DNA from: Nisaea acidiphila
GTDB lineage: Bacteria > Pseudomonadota > Alphaproteobacteria > Thalassobaculales > Thalassobaculaceae
Direction of reading: 5' to 3'
Assembly: GCF_024662015.1 (NCBI RefSeq)
Contig: NZ_CP102480.1
Coordinates: 1,770,501 to 1,834,500 of the forward strand
Length of the DNA: 64,000 bases
Position 1 is the stretch's first letter, and each line of letters opens with the position of its first letter. Under the pieces are notes generated by a model, which made no database searches, was not told the DNA's origin, and was given only the letters and a program-made list of their open reading frames with translations. Position numbers and translations under genes: made by a program. This document shows positions 1 to 9,117 of this stretch, piece after piece.

Positions 1-1327
1 AGACCGGGAGCGATACGACCCTCCGTCTCTCCGAGGACCAAATGTGCGGACGGGTCCGATAGCCCGTCACGAGACCGAGCAGAAGCTTGAGCTTGTTGAA
101 ATGTATCTGGGTGTTTGAGTTTCCGCCAAAATCGCTGTGAAGACGGTCCGCGAAACGGGCGCACTCCTCGACGGCTCCGGAAAACAACAGGAAGTAAAGA
201 AATACGATACAACCGAAATCGTGTTTCACCTCCTGGCGAGCGTCTTCGAGCCCGGCCGAAACTTCGCTGAAGAAGAGCTGAAGTTGGCGTCGAGCCTCTT
301 CCTTGTCGCCGTTGACAAACGTCATCTCGGCTAACGAAAAGCGTATGGACGGAGACGATCGCGCCTCCAGATTGACCCTTCGCATGGCTTCGGCTGCGCG
401 CTTCGCGAGATGAACCATATCGTGCTTGCTGGCGAGGCTCAGCAATACCTGCATCCAGACAGCCGGAATGGGGCTTCCGCTCATCGCCGCGGCAGTCGCC
501 GCGAAACTGGGATCCGGGTGTGACCAATCGGCGCCAGACATGCGGCTCCAAAACGCCGGCTCAGCGGGACTCAGAATCAATGCGCGCTTCAGGAACGCCG
601 TCCCTTCCTTTCGGCGGCGCCGACTACTCAATAGATCGTATAGGGCTCCCCAGCCCCTGGCATCCAACGGCCCCATGACCTTGCAGAATTTGCGATAGAG
701 TTTCTCTGCTCGGTTCGTGTCGCTTGTTTTCTCCAGGATTTGCGCCAAGGGATACATATCCGCTCCGTTCGCCGGCGCGATGATCAGTGAACGCATCAAG
801 TCATCGCGCACCGTACCGGGGTCTCCCGCCCCGAACTGGAGTTTGGCTCTTATCGAAAATGCCAGACTGGACAGGTCCCCCACGATGATGTTTCGCGAGG
901 CGTGCTTTCGCGCAGATGCACCACGCCCATGCGCCGCATGAAAGCTCAGCAGCCTTAGTTGGACCGCACTCGAATTCGGCTCTGCGATTTCAGCCCGGCG
1001 ATATGCGTCCGCGGCGCAATTCTCATGGCGAATTCGTTCCGCCGCCTCCGCCAATCGAAACTGGCTGATCACATCCAACGGTTTTGCCTGCGTCACCAGT
1101 TTCAGCATTTGAAAGGACGCGGCGAACTCGCCCTTGGAGAGCAGTATGACGCCCGTGAGTTCCTGCGCTTCGACATGTCCCGGGTGGGAGGACAAGATTT
1201 CTCGCAATTTTCCAATAGCTTCCGCGACGTCTCCACGCTGGTAAGCAGCCACGGCACCAATAAAGTCGCTGCGAAGCGACTGTTCCGGAGTTTCCGCTCC
1301 ATCAGTCAGAGAATAGTCGGTCGCCAA
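1..1327 (-). CDS. TPR protein with unassigned C-terminal domain, paralogue 1 (3'-truncated by window edge)
   Basis: Reading the minus strand from a TTG at 1327 gives 442 uninterrupted codons to the left edge, so the C-terminus lies outside the window. There is no ATG upstream before the in-frame TGA. The TTG is preceded by an AAGAAG-like ribosome site and gives an N-terminus of the same length as paralogue 2. Residues about 20-300 contain TPR-like helical repeats (for example AVAAYQRGDVAEAIGKLR, then RAEKLYRKFCKVMGP). The last visible residues, RRVVSLPVW, match the start of the C-terminal domain of the two downstream paralogues (RRIISLPIWG and RLVVSVPVWG). The gene precedes the paralogue at 1486-3876 in orientation-reversed order with 158 bp between them. 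Function unknown. The shared domain could be a glycosyltransferase-like fold, which is inference. Confidence 0.8.
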   Translation of the reverse strand, partial: MATDYSLTDGAETPEQSLRSDFIGAVAAYQRGDVAEAIGKLREILSSHPGHVEAQELTGVILLSKGEFAASFQMLKLVTQAKPLDVISQFRLAEAAERIRHENCAADAYRRAEIAEPNSSAVQLRLLSFHAAHGRGASARKHASRNIIVGDLSSLAFSIRAKLQFGAGDPGTVRDDLMRSLIIAPANGADMYPLAQILEKTSDTNRAEKLYRKFCKVMGPLDARGWGALYDLLSSRRRRKEGTAFLKRALILSPAEPAFWSRMSGADWSHPDPSFAATAAAMSGSPIPAVWMQVLLSLASKHDMVHLAKRAAEAMRRVNLEARSSPSIRFSLAEMTFVNGDKEEARRQLQLFFSEVSAGLEDARQEVKHDFGCIVFLYFLLFSGAVEECARFADRLHSDFGGNSNTQIHFNKLKLLLGLVTGYRTRPHIWSSERRRVVSLPV

Positions 1328-1485
1328 AAGCTTCTTCTTTCGAAAACTGGAGTGCAGAACCCAACGAGCTGAATAACTCGACCGTCTCGTCCCTCAACTT
1401 TCTACCGCAAACGCTGGCATGACTCTATCCTCCGGACTTTCCGGAACCTTTACGCTTGGGAGCATAGTTCCCCATTCACATTCCT

Positions 1486-3876
1486 TCATGGGAGCGGACC
1501 GGGCTCGCACCATTCCAGGTATCGCTCGAAACTCGGCAGGCCGACTTGCCTTGCGAAATTCTGCCCGAGTTCGAATCCGGCCGGTATGGATTGGATCAAA
1601 TCCTCGATCCAATCCCGTTGCTCTGTGTCGATACCGGATTCTCCGGAACTGATCGCGTCCAAGCCGTGCTCCAAGCCCCATATCCGGGCAGGCGAAGCGA
1701 AACCGCTTCGCCGGATCTGAGCAACGAGTTCTGCAATCGGATCTGCGGTCTCGTGGCGCACCGCAAAATACCCCTTCTCAAGACGGCCTTCGTCTCCAGC
1801 TTCGACGACGGAGCAACAGAATTGATCCGGATCTGTCAGGATGCGCATTTTCTCGGGAGATCCGAGCGCGGCGAAACACGCATCGGCGACTCCATTGTCT
1901 GTTGCCGGAAGATTCGAAACCCACACTTCCGCCGACAAGGAAGCACGCAAATAAAACAGCTGAGGCTGCATGGTATAAATTCGCCATCCATCGGCGAGCC
2001 GCAAATTGAGCCGCGAGGGGTCTGAGAGCGCGGAATCTATTCCCGGTCCCACTTCATATGCCGACACGCGGGACGACGGATGATTGAGGAAAACATCCAC
2101 CATTGCGCGGCTCGGGATCTCGAGCGCGCCACCGCTTTGCCGATATAGTGCGAAATCTTCCAGCGCTGAGTCCTGTACAGGCAAGTCGATGGTGAAAGCA
2201 GCATCGAACCTGCCAGCGGCGATCGCATCTGCGACATACCCGAGCGAGCCGTCCGAGAACACATAATCAGCCACCAGGCCAATGAAGTCGGCCTTTTCAG
2301 ATCTGGCTATGTTGATCGACGCCCAGTGACCCAGGCTCATTGCGATATAGGAGCCGAAGGTAAGACCGTTTCGAATGACCGGCGAAAGGTCCAGAAAGAT
2401 TACAGTCGCCCGTGCCTGAAGCTCGCCAAAAACGTCAGACCGCTTCATTCGCTCCCAGTCCTCGGGAGTCGTCAGAATATGAACGGCCGTTTCGCCGCCC
2501 TGCCAGTATTTCTCGTTTCCACCAGCGAGAAGAGACGGCAGCCCCCACTTGAGCCACATATCGACATGACTCGAGCCCCATATCGGCAGACTTATAATGC
2601 GCCGTTCGTCACAGCTCCAATCGTGAGGAGCCTTGCAGTAATCGGCATCAAGTCCTGCGAGCAGTCCGATTTTCCTCAGTCCAACATCGGCAACACTGTC
2701 GAACTTAATTGTGCTGTCGATATGAGCAAGAAACGGCACACAAGCCGCCGGCCGTTGTCGCAACAGTATGTAATTCAAAAACTCGACTGCTGCTTGCCCC
2801 GAGTCGGCATCCAATTCGCCGTTTAGTGTTTTATGGTGCATGTCCCTGAAAAAATGGAACATGTACTCAGCGGCTTCGGCGCGATTCCCGAGCTCATAAA
2901 AAAACATTGCAAGTTTGAAACGAACATAAGGAGCCGCCACGGCACATTTCGCGGCCATTGCGACGGCACAACCCGCGCGATCCGATACACTTAATCGGTC
3001 TGCAAATTGCCGCGCTACGTCGATCCAGAACATTCCGTTGTAGGGAGCGCAGTGAGCGGCCGCCAGAACGGAAAGGTCGGCGGCGCATTTGGGCACCGCG
3101 CTCTCATTGCAGAAAGCGAGCTTGCTCCAGGCCTCCGCATTTGCGGGCTCCAGACAAAGCTGATGACGCAATGCCCCAATGGCGCGGTCCGCCTGTCGCC
3201 GCTCGATCAGCCAATAGGCCAGATTACGCCAGGACTCCGGATCGCCGGGAGCGCCAAACTTGCACTGCCGCCGATAGAGCCGCTCTGCCATGCTTGGCCA
3301 ATTGGCCGCACGGAATGTGTCGGCGAAAAGGATATTGTTCGCGCCGGTCTCCGGCGCGAGAACGGCCTCCCGCATAAGGCAGCGCTGAACTTCCTGCTTT
3401 CGTCCGCGTTGGAAAAGCATCTGTGCGCGGGCGCCCAGGGCCTGGCGATTGTCCGGCTGAAGCGTCAGAACATGGGAGAGCAGATCAAACGCTCTCTCCT
3501 CCTTTCCTGATCTCCAATAAGTTCCCGACGCCTGCAGGTATATCGGCGGCTCGCCCGGAGCGAGAAGGATCGCGCGCTGGATGGCAATGGATGCGCTTTC
3601 TACGTCGCCCGCGGCATCCGCGGCGAATGCCAGCCTGAGCTGGTTGACCGGGTTTTGCGGCGATGCTGACGCAACCTGCCGGAAGGAGGCATAAGCCTCG
3701 GCACCACGACCGGCATTAAGCAGCATGATGCCGAGCATTTCATGAACGCTCGCGCTGACCGGGGGCATTCTCAGGAGCTTCTGCGTTCTGTCCCAGCATG
3801 TCGCGAAATCGCCTGCCGAGAATGCTGCCACGGCTTCACGTTGCAGCACTTCCTTTTCAGGGTTCTGCAGGCTCAT
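1486..3876 (-). CDS. TPR protein with unassigned C-terminal domain, paralogue 2 (796 aa)
   Basis: The protein has 796 residues and starts at ATG 3876. Residues about 10-380 are TPR-like repeats (AVAAFSAGDFATCWDRTQ; AYASFRQVASASPQNPVNQL; LSHVLTLQPDNRQALGARA). From about residue 425 comes a domain shared with both neighbours: RRIISLPIWG, then GLPSLLAGGNEKYW, then ETAVHILTTPEDW, then VIFLDLSPV, then DFIGLVADYVFSDGSLGY. The alternation of strands with short acidic motifs (ADYVFSDG) recalls a GT-A nucleotide-sugar transferase, but I recognise no diagnostic signature. No signal peptide or membrane helix is visible, so it is probably cytoplasmic. It lies divergent from the M20 peptidase at 4163 with a 286-bp shared upstream region. 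Confidence 0.9.
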   Translation of the reverse strand: MSLQNPEKEVLQREAVAAFSAGDFATCWDRTQKLLRMPPVSASVHEMLGIMLLNAGRGAEAYASFRQVASASPQNPVNQLRLAFAADAAGDVESASIAIQRAILLAPGEPPIYLQASGTYWRSGKEERAFDLLSHVLTLQPDNRQALGARAQMLFQRGRKQEVQRCLMREAVLAPETGANNILFADTFRAANWPSMAERLYRRQCKFGAPGDPESWRNLAYWLIERRQADRAIGALRHQLCLEPANAEAWSKLAFCNESAVPKCAADLSVLAAAHCAPYNGMFWIDVARQFADRLSVSDRAGCAVAMAAKCAVAAPYVRFKLAMFFYELGNRAEAAEYMFHFFRDMHHKTLNGELDADSGQAAVEFLNYILLRQRPAACVPFLAHIDSTIKFDSVADVGLRKIGLLAGLDADYCKAPHDWSCDERRIISLPIWGSSHVDMWLKWGLPSLLAGGNEKYWQGGETAVHILTTPEDWERMKRSDVFGELQARATVIFLDLSPVIRNGLTFGSYIAMSLGHWASINIARSEKADFIGLVADYVFSDGSLGYVADAIAAGRFDAAFTIDLPVQDSALEDFALYRQSGGALEIPSRAMVDVFLNHPSSRVSAYEVGPGIDSALSDPSRLNLRLADGWRIYTMQPQLFYLRASLSAEVWVSNLPATDNGVADACFAALGSPEKMRILTDPDQFCCSVVEAGDEGRLEKGYFAVRHETADPIAELVAQIRRSGFASPARIWGLEHGLDAISSGESGIDTEQRDWIEDLIQSIPAGFELGQNFARQVGLPSFERYLEWCEPGPLP

Positions 3877-4162
3877 CCGAGGAACAACACCGCACTCTTG
3901 AAGCAGACCCGCCCGACGGACTGCCGGACGAGTGTGAGCGTATGGCTAGCGTACGAAACGTTGCCGAGCCGGTCAGGAGCAAAGGTCATAGCCGGTCACC
4001 TATCGGCGAAACAGTTACATCTTTCACCAGTCTATAAGCGCGCCGCGACCAGAGGAAGTCTCTTGGGTTCCGGATTGAGCACCGCCCGAATCTGCAATAC
4101 TCTTGGTTTTCCCACCACGCCTCCGTTCGACGAGGCTCACATCGCAGAGAGAAGGATCGACC

Positions 4163-5443
4163 GTGCCGACCCAAGAGGTTGCAAGAGAGATCATGCGTGC
4201 CGTCGATGTTAATTTCGACGAGCAGCTCCAGCTGAGCCAAGAGCTCGTGCAATGCCCTTCCACCCGTTGCCAGGAAGCAACCGCCCAGGATCTGATGGCC
4301 CGGACCGCCCGCGAGTTCGGCTATGCCGTGGACATGTGGCGGATCGATCCCGACGAGATATCGAAACACCCCGGTTTCTCGCCGGTCGATGTCTCCTACG
4401 AGAACGCCTATACGGTTGTCGCCTCCTGGCGGCCGGAAAACCCGAAAGGCCGGTCGCTGATCCTGAACGGACATGTCGACGTAGTGCCGATCGGCCCGGA
4501 GAGGATGTGGACGCGGGCCCCGTTCGGCGGCGAAATCGACGGCGACTGGATGTATGGCCGCGGAGCCGGCGACATGAAGACCGGCACCGTGAGTGCGCTC
4601 TATGCGCTTGAGGCCCTGAAGCGGGCGGGATACCGGCCAGCCGCCCCCGTTCACTTCGAATCCGTGATCGAGGAGGAATGTACCGGCAACGGAGCGCTTT
4701 CGACCCTGGTGCGCGGCTACAAGGCAGACGCTGTCCTGATCCCGGAACCGACCGGGGAAGTGCTGACCAGCGCCCAGGTCGGTGTCGTCTGGATGCGGGT
4801 GAAGGTCGCCGGCATTCCGGTGCATGTCGCTCGCGCCGGCAGCGGACAGAACGCGATCGAGGCCTGCGTGCCGCTCTGGAACGCACTGCATGCGCTTGAG
4901 GAAGAGTTCAATCTGCCGGAAAACAAACACCCGGCCTTCGCGGAAAACCCGCACCCGGTAAACGTGGTGATCTCGCAGATCGAAGGCGGCGACTGGACCT
5001 CCAGCGTGCCGGCGTGGTGCACGTTCGAGGTCCGCGTCGGGCTCTATCCTGGCGTCGATCCGGCGGCGATCCAGAAGCGCCTGACGGAAACCATCGCTTC
5101 GGCCTCCAAGTCGCATACCTTCCTCGCCAACAATCCGCCCGAGATCGAGTGGCAAGGCTTCCTCTCGCCGGGATACGAACTCCCTGCGGGAACGCCGGGC
5201 GAGGACCTGCTCGACCGGTGTCACGCAACCGTGTTCGGAGAAAAGCCCGGACGCCGTGCCTCAACCGCGCTCACGGATTCACGCTTTCACGGCCTCTACA
5301 ACAACACGCCAAGCTATGTGTATGGCGCCATAGCGGAAAACGTTCACGGTTTCGACGAGCGGGTGAACCTGCCGTCGGTCCGGCGCGTCACCGCCGCGAT
5401 CGCGCTGTTCATCGCCGACTGGTGCGGGCTGGAAAAGATCTAG
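4163..5443 (+). CDS. M20-family peptidase/deacylase (ArgE/DapE-like), 426 aa
   Basis: This is a zinc-dependent amidohydrolase of the M20/ArgE-DapE type, cleaving an amino-acyl bond in the cytoplasm; the substrate is not predictable. GTG 4163 is chosen as start because AGAAGGA lies six bases upstream; an in-frame TTG at 4103 lacks a ribosome site. Metal-site motifs are present: GHVDVVP (H104, D106), GRGAGDMKTG (bridging Asp near 130) and the catalytic Glu pair in EEECTG near 160. The dimerisation domain follows, and the C-terminal ligand region contains NTPSYVYG and ENVHGFDERV. Length is normal for the family. The stop codon overlaps that of the convergent gene by four bases within a CTAG. It is the only plus-strand gene among three TPR paralogues. 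Confidence 0.9.
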   Translation: MPTQEVAREIMRAVDVNFDEQLQLSQELVQCPSTRCQEATAQDLMARTAREFGYAVDMWRIDPDEISKHPGFSPVDVSYENAYTVVASWRPENPKGRSLILNGHVDVVPIGPERMWTRAPFGGEIDGDWMYGRGAGDMKTGTVSALYALEALKRAGYRPAAPVHFESVIEEECTGNGALSTLVRGYKADAVLIPEPTGEVLTSAQVGVVWMRVKVAGIPVHVARAGSGQNAIEACVPLWNALHALEEEFNLPENKHPAFAENPHPVNVVISQIEGGDWTSSVPAWCTFEVRVGLYPGVDPAAIQKRLTETIASASKSHTFLANNPPEIEWQGFLSPGYELPAGTPGEDLLDRCHATVFGEKPGRRASTALTDSRFHGLYNNTPSYVYGAIAENVHGFDERVNLPSVRRVTAAIALFIADWCGLEKI

Positions 5444-7797
5444 CCTTCGCCATTTGCGTCCAGGCGCGACAGAAAGCGCCTGAACGCGGACTGCCCCAAC
5501 TGGCTCATCATCCGGGTGAGCCCGTTGGCGGGCTCGGTCCGCACCTGCCCTGCGACGCTGTCCAGAAGTCTGGTGGCCTCGCTCTCGTTTGCGCCGGAAC
5601 CGGCGACCGTAACCGGCCGGCCGAGTGCCCAGCGGCGCCCCTCCGTAAAGTAGCCTTGCCGCGAGAGAATGGCGCGCAGCCTGTCCGCAACCGGTTCGGC
5701 AAAACCTTCACGTTCGGAGAAATATCCGCTCTCGGCCCGCTCGACATCGTCGAACTCCAGCACGCCGCAAACGAATTTCTCCAAGTCCGTAAGCATCGCC
5801 ACACGCTCACGCGCGACACCGCTCTCCAGCGCCCAATCGACCGCGCCATTGTCCGTCGCCCCCATGAAGGGGACCCATAACACCTCGAGCGCTGACGCGA
5901 CGATGTAGGCCAGTTGCGGCTGCGTGCTGCGAAGCTGCACGCCCCCTTCCAAACGCGCGTTCAGACGCGAGGGGTCGGCGGGCAGGCTCTTTTCTTGCGG
6001 ATCGACCATGTAGTGCGAGACGCGCGCGGATATGTGATCCAGGAAAATCCGCACGAGGGCGTCTTCGGGGATATCCAGCCCCCCCTCCTCCAGCCGGAAC
6101 CGTTCCAGCAACCCCTGCGCCGAAATGGAAACCGGAAGATCAACCGTACAAAAAAGATCGATCTCGCCGCGATCCAGAAGATCCGCAATGTGCCCGAGGC
6201 TCTGGCCCGCAAAGATGTGGTCCGCGCATATCTGGAAACAGTCCGCCCGCTCCTGCATCGCTATCAGAAGCGCCAGCCATTGCGAGCACATCAGCCCGAC
6301 ATAGTTCGCCTCCATCACCCATTCCTCGAGCACCGGGGATATATCGAGGAAGACATGAGCGTGATCGCTCATCAGATCCCGGAATACCGGGTCCCGTTCG
6401 AATTTCCGCCGGGTTTCCGGAGTGGTCGTAATCAGGAAGAGCGTTTCCCCCCGGTCCCAGAGCTTGCGATTTCCGGGTGCCATCATGGCCGGCAACGCAT
6501 TTTCGAGCCATAGCTGCCCGATGCTCTCCCCCCAGACCGGCACCGAGACCACGAGGCGTTTGCCGCCACTCCAGCGGTGCCTGCACTCCCGGTATTCCTG
6601 AAGGGCGCGGCGCATGTAGCGCATCTTGACGAACTCGGCCGAGGGAATGCCCGTCCCCGCAAATCCATCGCCCGCACATTCCAGATAGGTCTGCAAGAGG
6701 TCCAGCCGCCCCTCGAAGAGCGTCATGCGAAGGAAGGCCGCGAGCCCGTCCGCGAATTTGAGATGCGGGTCGCGGGTCCGCAGAAGACGATCGCAATTAC
6801 TGAAATACGCCTCCAGCATCCCGCCCGCTTCGTTGGCCCGTCCCTCCTCGAATGCCGCCAGCGCATGCGCAAGCTGCGTGTCAGGGTCATAAGCCGCGAT
6901 TTCCGAGACCCTGGCCCGTGCGATTTCCGCAAGGCCGGAATTTCCGTCCGCATGTTCGCGTCTCGCCCGGTCCTCCCAAGCGGCAACGTCATAGGGCGCG
7001 CAGACCGACATCGCCCGGGCGGTGCGGAGTTTGCTCGAACTCGAAGAAAGCTTGGCCCGCCAGCCGTCGGTATCGGCTGGGTTAAGCACGAGGGCGCGTC
7101 TGATATCGCGTGCGGCGCCTTTTGTTCCGCCGGCACCTGATAAGCCTGCGCGAGCGAGCCAGTGAGACGGATCGAGAGGGGCGATCTGGCAAAGACGCGC
7201 GCAGGTCCTGATCTGCTCGTCCAAGGACAGGAAATCGCTTAGTTCGCGTACGGCGCGCTGATGTCCCGGCTGGAGCAGAACAGCGCGTTTTAGAGCATCC
7301 CGGCGCCCGGAGGCCTGGTCCCGAGACGCGAGAGACTGGGAATAGAGGAATTGGAGATCGGCATCGCCCGGCGCAAGAACGACCCCCGCCCTCGCCGCGC
7401 GCCCGAAAGCGGCTCCGGCGCCGATGGCCGAAAAGCCGACGGCGCGCGCTCCCCACGCACGGGCAATACCCGGTTCCGCAAGGACGGCGCGCTGCACCTC
7501 GATCCGGGCCGCCGCCGGGTCGGCAGGCCGCCCCGCATCAGCAAGCGCAAGCCGGATCGAGCCGTCGAACGGCTTCACCGAAGCGGCGAGCCCCAGAACG
7601 TTTCGGGCGTTCGCGTTATCACCGGCACGCGTCAGTATCAATCCGAGCAGGTGCGCGGCATCGCTCTGACGGATATCCGCCTGCAGGATCTCTTGGCAGA
7701 TCGACGCAGCGTCGGCGAGACGCCCCTGCCCGAAAGCCTCAAGCGCGTTCTGGAAAGTTCCGGCCGGCACTTCGTTCCCAGGTTCGGTAATGATCAA
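5440..7797 (-). CDS. TPR protein with unassigned C-terminal domain, paralogue 3 (785 aa)
   Basis: Third member of the family. The longest reading starts with TTG at 7797, which gives an N-terminus equal in length to paralogue 2; a GTG nine codons later (7770) is the alternative. TPR-like repeats fill residues about 15-320 (ALEAFGQGRLADAASICQEI; a serine run SSSSS sits near 250). The shared domain starts near residue 405 with RLVVSVPVWG and continues with ALPAMMAPGNRKLW, ETLFLITTTPETR, HVFLDISPV and CFQICADHIFAGQSLGH. Compared with paralogue 2 it keeps the order and spacing of all motifs. Its tail converges on the M20 peptidase with overlapping stop codons. The function is unknown and probably shared with its paralogues. 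Confidence 0.88.
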   Translation of the reverse strand: MIITEPGNEVPAGTFQNALEAFGQGRLADAASICQEILQADIRQSDAAHLLGLILTRAGDNANARNVLGLAASVKPFDGSIRLALADAGRPADPAAARIEVQRAVLAEPGIARAWGARAVGFSAIGAGAAFGRAARAGVVLAPGDADLQFLYSQSLASRDQASGRRDALKRAVLLQPGHQRAVRELSDFLSLDEQIRTCARLCQIAPLDPSHWLARAGLSGAGGTKGAARDIRRALVLNPADTDGWRAKLSSSSSKLRTARAMSVCAPYDVAAWEDRARREHADGNSGLAEIARARVSEIAAYDPDTQLAHALAAFEEGRANEAGGMLEAYFSNCDRLLRTRDPHLKFADGLAAFLRMTLFEGRLDLLQTYLECAGDGFAGTGIPSAEFVKMRYMRRALQEYRECRHRWSGGKRLVVSVPVWGESIGQLWLENALPAMMAPGNRKLWDRGETLFLITTTPETRRKFERDPVFRDLMSDHAHVFLDISPVLEEWVMEANYVGLMCSQWLALLIAMQERADCFQICADHIFAGQSLGHIADLLDRGEIDLFCTVDLPVSISAQGLLERFRLEEGGLDIPEDALVRIFLDHISARVSHYMVDPQEKSLPADPSRLNARLEGGVQLRSTQPQLAYIVASALEVLWVPFMGATDNGAVDWALESGVARERVAMLTDLEKFVCGVLEFDDVERAESGYFSEREGFAEPVADRLRAILSRQGYFTEGRRWALGRPVTVAGSGANESEATRLLDSVAGQVRTEPANGLTRMMSQLGQSAFRRFLSRLDANGEG

Positions 7798-7891
7798 GAC
7801 CCCAACCCTAAGAGCAGGGGATTCTCAATCTCTAGAAAAATCTCTATCCGGGCCGGGCGAATTCGAAAACCGCAGGCATTGTCCAAAAAGA

Positions 7892-7918
7892 AAAACGCCC
7901 GCTTGAAGCGGGCGTTTT
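7892..7918 (-). terminator. Rho-independent terminator of rpmB
   Basis: A near-perfect inverted repeat (AAAACGCCCGCTT / AAGCGGGCGTTTT) forms an 11-13 bp GC-rich stem with a tiny loop, 26 bp beyond the rpmB stop. On the minus strand it is followed by a T-rich run (TTTTTCTTTTT). It also separates rpmB from the upstream region of paralogue 3. Confidence 0.88.
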
Positions 7919-7944
7919 CCGGAACCAGGCTTGCGGAGACTGCC

Positions 7945-8238
7945 TTAGGCGGCCTTCGCGGAAATCGCTTTCTCGATCCGCCGCTTCAGCGCGCGAGCCT
8001 CAAGGCCGAGCTGCGCGTTCTTGGCTTTCAGCAGATAGGCATCGAGACCGCCGTTGTGCTCGATGGAGCGGATCGCATGCGTGGTCAGACGCAGGCGGAC
8101 CATCTTGCCGAGCGCATCGCTCATAAGCGAGGTCTGCTGCAGGTTCGGCAGGAAACGGCGGCGCGACCTGTTGTTCGCGTGGCTCACATTGTTGCCGGTC
8201 TGGACACCCTTACCGGTGATTTCGCAACGACGCGCCAT
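7945..8238 (-). CDS. rpmB: 50S ribosomal protein L28
   Basis: The 97-residue protein is ribosomal protein L28 of the large subunit. It begins [20 protein letters not shown], the standard bacterial L28 start, and keeps the basic [13 protein letters not shown] segment. Length and the C-terminal helix ([14 protein letters not shown]) are those of the alphaproteobacterial form, longer than the about 78-residue gamma form. The zinc-binding cysteine set is absent apart from one Cys near the N-terminus. It is monocistronic here, with its own terminator at 7892-7918. Confidence 0.98.
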   Translation of the reverse strand: MARRCEITGKGVQTGNNVSHANNRSRRRFLPNLQQTSLMSDALGKMVRLRLTTHAIRSIEHNGGLDAYLLKAKNAQLGLEARALKRRIEKAISAKAA

Positions 8239-8401
8239 GTGTCTAATCCTTGGTCAACTCGATAGAATTGGTTTTCGTGCAGCCGTGGCCGCACGAGGAA
8301 GCAGGGCATATACGCGAGCCCCCATTTCCCGTCAAGCGGATTCCGGGAAAATTCGCCGCCCTCCGGGGAGCTTTCCAGCGCCCGTGACGCGACCGGAAAA
8401 A

Positions 8402-8914
8402 CTACTCGTTCTCGACCAGGAACATCGGCGGCGTCGCCGGTCCCACGCGCACGCTCGGGCCGGCGGCGATCATCTTTCCCTTCACCGGCGAGGAGAGAAC
8501 GATCGAGGTCGTGGTCTCGCCGTACTTCCGCATCTGGGAAATGACATGCTCAAGATGCACCATCGAGGACACGATCACCTTGATCATGTAGCTGTCCTGA
8601 CCGGTCACGTGATGGCATTCGAGGACCTCGCTCAGAGTATGGGCGACAGTCGCGATCTTGTTGTAATGCTCGCCGGAGGTCTTCAGGTGGATGAAGGCCG
8701 TGGTCGGGTAGCCGAGCTTGTCCGGATTCACGATCGTCCGATAACCGGTGATGATCCCGAGATCCTCCATCCGGCGTACCCGCTCCGCGACAGCCGGCGA
8801 CGACAGGCCGACCCTGCGGCCAAGCTCGCTGAAGGACAGGCGCGCATCTTCCTGAAGCACGCGCAGGAGCTGCCAGCCGACTTTGTCCAGTTGTCCTTCG
8901 CCGTTACCACTCAT
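8402..8914 (-). CDS. Lrp/AsnC-family transcriptional regulator, 170 aa
   Basis: This is a DNA-binding regulator of the leucine-responsive/AsnC family. The N-terminal winged helix-turn-helix is clear (DKVGWQLLRVLQEDARLSFSE, then LGRRVGLSSPAVAERVRRME). The C-terminal RAM/AsnC ligand-binding domain follows with the G-x-x-D motif as TGQDSYMIKV. ATG 8914 is chosen because the conserved part starts a few residues later and GGGGGA lies upstream; ATGs at 8929, 8947 and 8986 are in frame. It is divergent from the RHH protein at 9118 across about 200 bp, which it may autoregulate. The effector cannot be read from the sequence. Confidence 0.92.
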   Translation of the reverse strand: MSGNGEGQLDKVGWQLLRVLQEDARLSFSELGRRVGLSSPAVAERVRRMEDLGIITGYRTIVNPDKLGYPTTAFIHLKTSGEHYNKIATVAHTLSEVLECHHVTGQDSYMIKVIVSSMVHLEHVISQMRKYGETTTSIVLSSPVKGKMIAAGPSVRVGPATPPMFLVENE

Positions 8915-9117
8915 CGGCTTGTCCCCCATACTGCAAGACAAACGCATGATAATGCCCCCGGCCGCGTCTGCAAAGCGCTGCGGCACTGCCTGCCGGCGGA
9001 GGACGATCCTCGGCTCAAACGCCTCACGCGCGAAGTTCGCCTTGCCGATTGCACTACCAGTAGAAATGCGGCACGTTAACCATACAGTTGTGTGCTTGGG
9101 TTAGAGGAGCATCAAGA

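Noticed and set aside
4075-4101. Possible sigma-70 promoter (TTGAGC and AATACT) ahead of the M20 gene
   Set aside because: The spacing is only 15 bp and both boxes are imperfect, so I do not list it as a feature.
3986-5224. Long minus-strand reading of 412 codons inside the M20 peptidase gene
   Set aside because: It overlaps a gene with all catalytic motifs and has Arg/Gly-rich composition typical of antisense frames in high-GC DNA.
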